Shown piece after piece: positions 53,723 through 59,509 of a stretch of 59,509 nucleotides of DNA. A program made the translations under genes and the position numbers. Location: positions 1 through 59,509 of the forward strand of contig JAUNQH010000007.1 in assembly GCA_030536295.1 (NCBI GenBank), written 5' to 3'. This stretch comes from Clostridia bacterium. GTDB lineage: Bacteria > Bacillota > Clostridia > Christensenellales > Aristaeellaceae. Within the stretch, counting starts at the first letter, position 1. Every line of letters starts with the position of its first letter. The notes under the pieces were generated by a model. That model was not told the origin of the DNA, did not search any database, and saw only the letters and a program-made list of their open reading frames with translations.

Positions 53723-53797
53723 CATCCGGGCAGTCATCCGTGCACCGCCCGGATGACATACTTTCTTAAATTCTAAGCAATCGTCGGAAAAAAGCAA
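53723..53797 (-). promoter_or_regulatory. Promoter and leader hairpin of the right-hand opp operon
   Basis: On the minus strand TTGCTT (complement of 53,792-53,797) and TAGAAT (complement of 53,770-53,775) are 16 bases apart. Downstream the leader holds a nine-pair stem CATCCGGGC/GCCCGGATG (53,723-53,731 with 53,747-53,755) around a 15-base loop, which could control translation or stability. Confidence 0.6.
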
Positions 53798-53813
53798 GCG
53801 AAAATTCAAAAAC

Positions 53814-53866
53814 AACCAAAAAAAGGACGAAGATCCCGCGGGTGATGCTCGCGGGATCCGTCCTTA
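53814..53866 (-). terminator. Terminator after the CvpA-family gene
   Basis: On the minus strand the stem GGACG-GATCCCGCG / CGCGGGATC-TT-CGTCC is followed by seven T residues and more T-rich sequence. It ends the PBP-nfo-ldt-cvpA operon just before the opp promoter. Confidence 0.88.
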
Positions 53867-53884
53867 GGGCACGCGCTGCCGATC

Positions 53885-54595
53885 CTACAGCCTGCCGTTC
53901 ATGATCGCGATGATCAGATTGCCCGTGTTGAACATCGGCGCCAGCGTGCTCTGCTCCACCAGCTCCGTGATCATATCCAGCGGCAGCATGGTCTGCAGCA
54001 GCGGCAGCAGCGCGAAGGCGATATAGCACAGCAGCAGACCGCGCAGCAGGCCGAACACGCCGCCGACGACCGAATTCAGCTGCTTCAGCACCGGCAGTTT
54101 GAAGATCACCTTGATCAGGTTCAGCAGGATCGAGACCGCGAGAAAGACCGCGATAAAGCAGACCACAAAACAGATCACATTGAGGATCGTGCCGACGATC
54201 GTCTGGCTGACATAATTGCCTACGGTCCCCTCCATCCCGCTGGGCGCGAACACCTGATTCTCCAGGTTGACCTTCAGCAGCTGATTCAGGGGATACGGGA
54301 GATCGACCCTGCTGAGCACTTCCGTGATCTTTTCGCCCGTCAGGTTGGCCACCTTCATCAGGGACAGTTCAATGTCCCCGATCCTGCTTGAGGCATCCGT
54401 ATAGCTGAGCAGCGTATTGGTCAGCCCCTGATTGCTTTTGATCAGTTCAGCCAGCTTCGGCCCGAGCTTGAACGCGGCGAAAAGCGAAAGCACGCATCCG
54501 CCGGTATTCACCGCGGATGACACAAAACCGCGGTACAGTCCGATCAGGATGCTGAGCGCGATGATGCCGACAACAACGATATCAACGATATTCAT
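53885..54595 (-). CDS. CvpA-family membrane protein
   Basis: This 236-residue protein has the CvpA opening (IVDIVVVGIIALSILIGLYR-type, then GFVSSAVNTGG), a first pair of helices, a long outer loop (about 55-125) and further helices with LNSVVGGVFGLLRGLLLCYI. CvpA-family proteins are linked to colicin V production in E. coli and to envelope homeostasis; the molecular role is not settled. It lies six bases after the L,D-transpeptidase gene and ends an envelope-related operon. Confidence 0.88.
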   Translation of the reverse strand: MNIVDIVVVGIIALSILIGLYRGFVSSAVNTGGCVLSLFAAFKLGPKLAELIKSNQGLTNTLLSYTDASSRIGDIELSLMKVANLTGEKITEVLSRVDLPYPLNQLLKVNLENQVFAPSGMEGTVGNYVSQTIVGTILNVICFVVCFIAVFLAVSILLNLIKVIFKLPVLKQLNSVVGGVFGLLRGLLLCYIAFALLPLLQTMLPLDMITELVEQSTLAPMFNTGNLIIAIMNGRL

Positions 54596-54601
54596 AACAG
54601 A

Positions 54602-55801
54602 TCACTTCTTCAGCTTTCTCGGGCAGGTCTTCAGCGCTTCGGTCAGAACCGGATCGTGATCGCCCCCCGGCGCGTAAACTTCATTGATGGCCTCGATCTC
54701 CGCCTTCCGGAGCGCGGGCGTGCAGTACTGGCAGCGCGTAAGCCCGGCATACGGTTCCGTGTCCAGTTCGGCATAGGTGAATGCGGCATAGGGTTCGGTC
54801 CGGCTGCTGTCCGCGTAGCAATGATCCTGTGAATGATAGGTCCCATCATTTCCGTCATCCGCGTACAGCAGCATGTCATCCGGCGGAACCGTGATCTGCC
54901 TTCCCTGCCAGTCCTCCCAGATCAGCATCTTCGTGTTCTTCACCCGGTTTTCCCAGAGCCAGTACATGTTCACGCCTTCCGGCGTCTTTTTGCGCTGCAC
55001 CCGGATGCAGCCGTGGCTCGCTTTCGTGCCGAGCTTGGCCTCGCACTTCTTGTAATCCTTGCTTTTCCCGTCCCGCATCAGCGTATAGGGCACCTCATGC
55101 AGCAGATCGCCGTCATTGAACCGGATCGCGTAGCCGCAGCGCAGGTTGTCGCTCTTGAAGGTGCCGACGGCGCTGGTCAGCAGGAATTCGCCGGAGCGCG
55201 TTTCGTTGTACGGCTGCTTCGCGTTGCTCAGTCCCGTTGACACAAGAAGCGTGCTGAACAGTTTTCCGTCCATGAACAGATACAGCCGCTGCGTCAGCTT
55301 GTCGACCACGATGCCGTATTTCTGGTTCGGAACAGTCGTTTTCAGATACTTCGTCGGCACATAGCCCTGCACGAGCTTGTTCCAGTTCAGGATCGGGCTG
55401 TCATGGAACGAGGAGGAATAGCACTCGATCAGCGTCCACTCCTCGCCTTCTTCCAGTACATGCACGCCCTGCGTGATGCAGGTCACCGTACCGACGCCGG
55501 CGCTCTTGCTGTCCGGCTCCGACCGGACCACGATCTGGCTCTTTTCGGAGTATCCCTTTCCGCGGTCGAGCACCGTCACGGGCTGCATCAGCACTTCCCA
55601 TACGGCAGCCTCATCCGTGATATCCATCGGCAGCGTCCAGTAGTTCAGCGAATCGTCCGTTCCTTCATACGGGCTGCCCTTCGCCGGCGTGAAAGCGGAG
55701 GCCGGCAGGATCTCAACCACAGAAAGATCATTTTCACCGGAGGCGCAGGCGGCAAGCATGCTCAGCATCAGTACCGAAAGCAGACAGATGATCTTTTTCA
55801 T
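54602..55801 (-). CDS. L,D-transpeptidase lipoprotein (YkuD domain)
   Basis: The start is ATG 55,801, with GGAGG five to six bases upstream; an in-frame GTG at 55,813 is part of that site. The 399-residue protein has a signal peptide with a true lipobox LAAC near residue 19, so it is membrane-anchored. A SH3-like region (about 85-160, [19 protein letters not shown]) precedes the YkuD catalytic domain, with [20 protein letters not shown] and the active-site SHGCIRV near residue 265. Family members cross-link peptidoglycan by 3-3 bonds or attach proteins to it. The C-terminal 100 residues, Tyr/Asp-rich with two cysteines, are not recognised. Its start overlaps the nfo stop (ATGA). Confidence 0.92.
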   Translation of the reverse strand: MKKIICLLSVLMLSMLAACASGENDLSVVEILPASAFTPAKGSPYEGTDDSLNYWTLPMDITDEAAVWEVLMQPVTVLDRGKGYSEKSQIVVRSEPDSKSAGVGTVTCITQGVHVLEEGEEWTLIECYSSSFHDSPILNWNKLVQGYVPTKYLKTTVPNQKYGIVVDKLTQRLYLFMDGKLFSTLLVSTGLSNAKQPYNETRSGEFLLTSAVGTFKSDNLRCGYAIRFNDGDLLHEVPYTLMRDGKSKDYKKCEAKLGTKASHGCIRVQRKKTPEGVNMYWLWENRVKNTKMLIWEDWQGRQITVPPDDMLLYADDGNDGTYHSQDHCYADSSRTEPYAAFTYAELDTEPYAGLTRCQYCTPALRKAEIEAINEVYAPGGDHDPVLTEALKTCPRKLKK

Positions 55802-56634
55802 TCCGCCCTCCACGATCCCCGCAGCATCGCGATCTCAGCCGCGTACCCGTCCAGTTCGTTCGGCGTTTCCAGATAAAACGGAAGGTCCCGCAGCGCCGGA
55901 TGCGTCATCACGCGGACGATCGCTTCCGTTCCGAGCGTGCCCAGACCGATCTTCTCATGCCTGTCCTTATGCGCTGCCAGCGGGTTCTTGCTGTCATTGA
56001 CATGGATCGCCTTCAGCCGTTTCAGACCGATCACACGGTCGAATTCCGTCAGTACGCCGTCGATATCCCCGGCAATATCATACCCCGCGTCATTCACATG
56101 ACAGGTGTCAAGGCACACACCGAGCAGCTCACCGCGCTCCGTCCTGTCGATGATCTCCCGCAGTTCCTCAAACCGGCTTCCGACTTCGCTGCCTTTTCCG
56201 GCCATGGTCTCCAGCAGCACGGTGGTGTGAAGCTCCGGCTTCAGGATGCCGCTGAGCATCTCCGCGATCTGCGCGATGCCCGTTTCGATCCCCTGCCCCA
56301 CATGGCTGCCCGGGTGAAAGTTATACAGATTCCCCGGCGTATACTCCATCCGTTCCAGGTCGTCCGCCATGGTCCGCGCGGCAAAAGCGCGTATCGCCGG
56401 GTCGGCCGAGCAGGCATTCAGCGTATACGGCGCGTGCGCCAGGATCACATCGATCCCGTGTTCCGCGGCATATTGGCGGAACGCTTCCGTATCGGCCGCG
56501 TCCATGGGTCTCGCGCTGCCTCCGCGCGGGTTGCGCGTAAAGAACTGAAAGGTGTTCGCGCCGATGGAAACGGCTTCCTGTCCCATGTGCAGATAGCCTT
56601 TCGCGGCGGATAAATGACATCCGATCTTCAGCAT
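55798..56634 (-). CDS. nfo: Deoxyribonuclease IV (AP endonuclease)
   Basis: This 278-residue TIM-barrel zinc enzyme cleaves DNA 5' to abasic sites during base excision repair. Metal ligands are visible in [46 protein letters not shown] and [20 protein letters not shown], the standard order. Full length and cytoplasmic. It is unusual company for wall genes but lies in one transcription unit with them: 20 bases after the PBP gene and overlapping the L,D-transpeptidase start. Confidence 0.96.
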   Translation of the reverse strand: MLKIGCHLSAAKGYLHMGQEAVSIGANTFQFFTRNPRGGSARPMDAADTEAFRQYAAEHGIDVILAHAPYTLNACSADPAIRAFAARTMADDLERMEYTPGNLYNFHPGSHVGQGIETGIAQIAEMLSGILKPELHTTVLLETMAGKGSEVGSRFEELREIIDRTERGELLGVCLDTCHVNDAGYDIAGDIDGVLTEFDRVIGLKRLKAIHVNDSKNPLAAHKDRHEKIGLGTLGTEAIVRVMTHPALRDLPFYLETPNELDGYAAEIAMLRGSWRAE

Positions 56635-56654
56635 ATTTACACTCCTTTTCCGTC

Positions 56655-59402
56655 TCAGTACAGGCCGGCCATTGCCTGTGTCAGCCGTCCCATGGCGGAA
56701 GCGACCTCATTCTGCCCCGGATCTCCGGATGAGATCACCGCTTCCAGATCATTCACGGCGTTCTGTATCGCGATGTACCGGCTGTCGGAAGGATCCATTC
56801 CGCTCATCTGATCCAGCGCGGTATCGATCAGGGTGCGCGCGTCACCGATCAGCTGCATCGTTGTCGCGCTGATGCCGCCCGTATTCCCGGTGTGCACCGA
56901 GCACTGACCGCCGGAAGCGGCCGTTCCGATACCCAGATACTCCTGCAGCACCTGCTCATACTTTGTGCCGATAAATTTGTACATCGGGTGGCCCGCCGGT
57001 ATGTTCACCACGCCCTTCTGCTCGGTTTCCGGGCACCACGGCGAGGCGGGTTCGCCGGTCGCGGCGCACACGGTCTGCACGGAATGCAGCTGGCAGTAGA
57101 CCTGCGGCTGCGTGCCGTTCGCCCAGAGATCCGTAACCGTGCCGTAGCCCATCGCGTCATGCCGGCAGGCGTCTGTCGCCAGCTGTCCGCTCACCGCGCA
57201 TGTTTCAACACGCACAAGCCCGTAAGCCGACGCGTCCCCGTCCAGGATATCGCGGTTGCTCAATCCCTTGTGCAGCTTGCTCATATATGCCTGCCACAGC
57301 GGGGCGGCCGCGCCGGAACCCGTTGATTTGCTGCTCAGCGCCTTATAGTTGTCATGCCCGATCCACAGCGCGGACGCGTAGTAGCCGGTCATTCCGGCAA
57401 AAGTGACGCCTTTCTGGTCTGAGTTGGTGCCCGTCTTGCCGGCCACGGTCTGTCCGCTGATCTTCGCGCTCGTTCCGGTGCCGCTCTTCACAACGGATTT
57501 GAGCATATCCACGATCATATACGCGGTGCTTTCGGAGAACACCTTGCGCCGCGTCGCCTGCTGCTGCTGATGCCCGTCCCAGATCACGTTTCCCTCCGAG
57601 TCGGAAATGCCCAGCACGGAGATCGGCTGCTGATAGACCCCGCCGTTCGCGAGGACGCCGTAAGCCGTTGTCAGCTGCAGCGGTGTGATGCCGCTGGAGC
57701 CCAGTGAAAGCCCGAACGGCGTCGCGTCAATGTGCCCGTCATCTATGCCCAGCCTGTGCAGATAATCAACGGAGCGTTCCACCGTCACATAGTTGAGCAG
57801 CGTATAAGCGGCTGCCGTATTGTGGCTCTTCGTCATTGCCTGGCGCAGCGTTTCCGGACCCACATACCCGTTTCCGCCGTAGTTGGTGGGCCAGGAATCG
57901 TTTCCGTTCTTGTCCTTCCAGCCGCTGATCGGCACCGGCATATTGAATGCGATGCTCGCGGGCGACGCGCCCAGTTCCAGCGCCGGCGCGTAGACCGCGA
58001 TCGGCTTGATGGAAGATCCGATCGGCATCTTCATGTCCGTCGCGCGGTTCAGCGTCTTCCGCGCGGTCGGCTCATCCCTTCCGCCGATGATCGCCTTCAG
58101 TTCGCCCGTGCGGTAATCGAGCACGACGCACGCGGCCTGCGGTTCCGCGATCTCGGTATATGTTCCGTCCGAGTTGACCGACCGGAAGACCTTGTCTGAC
58201 GGGTCGCGCAGCGCGGGATACTTTGACCAGTTCGAAAGGGTGTCCTGCACGGTCGTCTGGATCACGGGATCCAGCGCCAGCTTCACATGATAGCCGGCCG
58301 TACGGAATCTGCTTTCCATCAGGCTCCGGTTCTCCTGTGTGTTTTCCAGACCGTTGAGCTGCAGCATGATATCCACGACTTCCTTGACCGCGTACTCAAC
58401 ATAGTGCGCGTACGGATACATCGTATCATTGCCGACATCCGTGGACTTCAGGACCGTTGCCGTCTCCGGATCCAGCGCGTCCTGGTACTGGTCATAGGTG
58501 ATAAACTGGTTTTCATACATGCAGCGGAGCACATAATCGGTCCGGTCATTGGTGATCGCGGCATAATCCGTGCCTTCCTTGCTGCGGGTATAGAAATTGC
58601 GCCGCGGATTGTAGTAATACGGGCTGTTCGTCACGCCTGCCAGCATCGCGCACTCGCGCAGCGTCAGTTCCGCCATAGATTTGCCGAAATAGCCCTCCGC
58701 CGCGACCTGCACGCCGTAATAATTCTCACCGAGATAGATCGTGTTCAGATAGCTTTCGAGGATCTCATCCTTTGTATACTTCTGCTCAAGCTGCAGCGCC
58801 AGATAAGCCTCCTGGATCTTGCGCTTGTAGCTCTGTTCCGAGGACAGAAGCGTATTCTTGATCAGCTGCTGCGTGATCGTGGATCCGCCCTGTGTGCCGC
58901 TCGATGTCAGGTTGCTGACAAACGCGCCGATGATGCGCTTCAGGTCAACACCGCTGTGTGTATAGAACCTCGCGTCCTCAACGGCGACAAACGCCTGCCG
59001 GAGCTGCAGCGGCACCGCCGCGAGCGAGACCATGATGCGGTTTTCCGTTCCCTTGTACTCGGTGATCAGGTTCCCGTTGCAGTCATAGATAAACGAGGTC
59101 TGCGCCTGATCGTCAAGCGCGGCGAGATCAAGCTCGGGCGCGGTATCCACGTAGCCCTTGGCGATCCCGAATACAGCGCCGGCAATGGCCAGCCCGCCCA
59201 GCACGATGAGCAGCAGCAGTACCCTGACCGTGTTTACCAGAACGCTCAGAATAAAGTGCGGCTTGCGCATCTCGGGCCTCAGAATGGAGATCGGCTCCTC
59301 CGTTTCCTCATTCCCGTCCTGTTCCTCAAGGTCCTGATCTTCATATTCATAATCATAATCGCCGAAGCCGTCATCCGGCCGGTTTTTTCTTTTACGGAAC
59401 AA
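56655..59402 (-). CDS. Class A penicillin-binding protein (bifunctional PBP1A type)
   Basis: This 915-residue protein starts at TTG 59,402, with AGGAGG seven bases upstream. An acidic cytoplasmic tail precedes one helix (about 53-80). The glycosyltransferase domain shows [12 protein letters not shown] and [12 protein letters not shown] with catalytic Glu residues. The transpeptidase domain has the active-site SSIK in [21 protein letters not shown] (SxN) and [12 protein letters not shown]-terminal extension of about 170 residues holds five or more cysteines ([16 protein letters not shown]) and a final helical segment. It polymerises and cross-links peptidoglycan outside the membrane. First gene of the operon with nfo, the L,D-transpeptidase and cvpA. 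Confidence 0.95.
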   Translation of the reverse strand: MFRKRKNRPDDGFGDYDYEYEDQDLEEQDGNEETEEPISILRPEMRKPHFILSVLVNTVRVLLLLIVLGGLAIAGAVFGIAKGYVDTAPELDLAALDDQAQTSFIYDCNGNLITEYKGTENRIMVSLAAVPLQLRQAFVAVEDARFYTHSGVDLKRIIGAFVSNLTSSGTQGGSTITQQLIKNTLLSSEQSYKRKIQEAYLALQLEQKYTKDEILESYLNTIYLGENYYGVQVAAEGYFGKSMAELTLRECAMLAGVTNSPYYYNPRRNFYTRSKEGTDYAAITNDRTDYVLRCMYENQFITYDQYQDALDPETATVLKSTDVGNDTMYPYAHYVEYAVKEVVDIMLQLNGLENTQENRSLMESRFRTAGYHVKLALDPVIQTTVQDTLSNWSKYPALRDPSDKVFRSVNSDGTYTEIAEPQAACVVLDYRTGELKAIIGGRDEPTARKTLNRATDMKMPIGSSIKPIAVYAPALELGASPASIAFNMPVPISGWKDKNGNDSWPTNYGGNGYVGPETLRQAMTKSHNTAAAYTLLNYVTVERSVDYLHRLGIDDGHIDATPFGLSLGSSGITPLQLTTAYGVLANGGVYQQPISVLGISDSEGNVIWDGHQQQQATRRKVFSESTAYMIVDMLKSVVKSGTGTSAKISGQTVAGKTGTNSDQKGVTFAGMTGYYASALWIGHDNYKALSSKSTGSGAAAPLWQAYMSKLHKGLSNRDILDGDASAYGLVRVETCAVSGQLATDACRHDAMGYGTVTDLWANGTQPQVYCQLHSVQTVCAATGEPASPWCPETEQKGVVNIPAGHPMYKFIGTKYEQVLQEYLGIGTAASGGQCSVHTGNTGGISATTMQLIGDARTLIDTALDQMSGMDPSDSRYIAIQNAVNDLEAVISSGDPGQNEVASAMGRLTQAMAGLY

Positions 59403-59474
59403 AGCAGCTCCTCCTGTTATACAGTACAGTGTCCGGCCGCGCCCCGCGTTTTCCCGTACACTTCCACATTCTGC

Positions 59475-59503
59475 ATTATATCACAAACCTCATCGTGTGT
59501 CAT
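59475..59503 (-). promoter_or_regulatory. Promoter of the PBP operon
   Basis: On the minus strand ATGACA (complement of 59,498-59,503) and TATAAT (complement of 59,475-59,480) are spaced by 17 bases, about 72 bases before the TTG start. Confidence 0.75.
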
Positions 59504-59509
59504 CCGTAT

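Overview
The window reads as chromosomal DNA of a moderately GC-rich Gram-positive clostridium (Firmicutes). The evidence is a PolC-type replicative polymerase, the conserved block frr-uppS-cdsA-dxr-rseP-ispG-polC, sigma-A-type promoters and strong GGAGG ribosome binding sites. The lineage below class level (perhaps a gut or rumen Christensenellales/Oscillospirales relative) is inference. No rRNA, tRNA, CRISPR array or transposase was seen.

Region 1 (1-11,920) is the most unusual. After a partial secreted transglutaminase-like gene and a secreted SH3b protein comes an 85-residue peptide with a double-glycine leader followed directly by one LysM domain. It has its own promoter and terminator. 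Behind it lie a heterodimeric ABC exporter (two genes overlapping by ATGA) and two tandem NRPS-like proteins of adenylation-thiolation-condensation order. A truncated second copy of the LysM peptide 3' end plus its terminator closes the block, so the exporter and synthetase genes sit between direct repeats of about 128 bp. The set looks like a hybrid ribosomal/nonribosomal cell-surface product system, but its product is unknown.

Region 2 (11,940-16,600) holds two glycosyltransferases, then two overlapping minus-strand genes (TPR protein and DUF4037 nucleotidyltransferase-like protein).

Region 3 (16,650-27,540) is a LacI-regulated sugar locus: regulator, GH31, GH65, two ABC permeases, substrate-binding protein and a GH125-like (alpha/alpha)6 glycosidase. 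Perfect TTAAACGTTTAA operators lie in the regulator promoter spacer and ahead of GH31. Two copies of a structured, MITE-like element (250-300 bp) flank the regulator-to-permease part. An 8-bp internal stem in it is kept by three compensated base-pair changes.

Region 4 (27,680-28,075) is one AT-rich orphan gene with its own promoter, probably transferred. Region 5 (28,395-38,670) is the housekeeping operon from frr to polC, all on the minus strand.

Region 6 (38,719-53,800) carries two complete oligopeptide ABC transporters back to back. The right-hand one (oppBCDFA) is conventional. The left-hand one (oppABCDF plus two small membrane proteins) has very unusual subunits: OppC carries an RCC1-like beta-propeller of about 300 residues in the loop after its first membrane helix, and OppF carries a coiled-coil insert of about 190 residues between Walker A and the Q-loop.

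Region 7 (53,885-59,509) is a minus-strand wall and DNA-repair operon: class A penicillin-binding protein, endonuclease IV, L,D-transpeptidase lipoprotein and CvpA-family protein.
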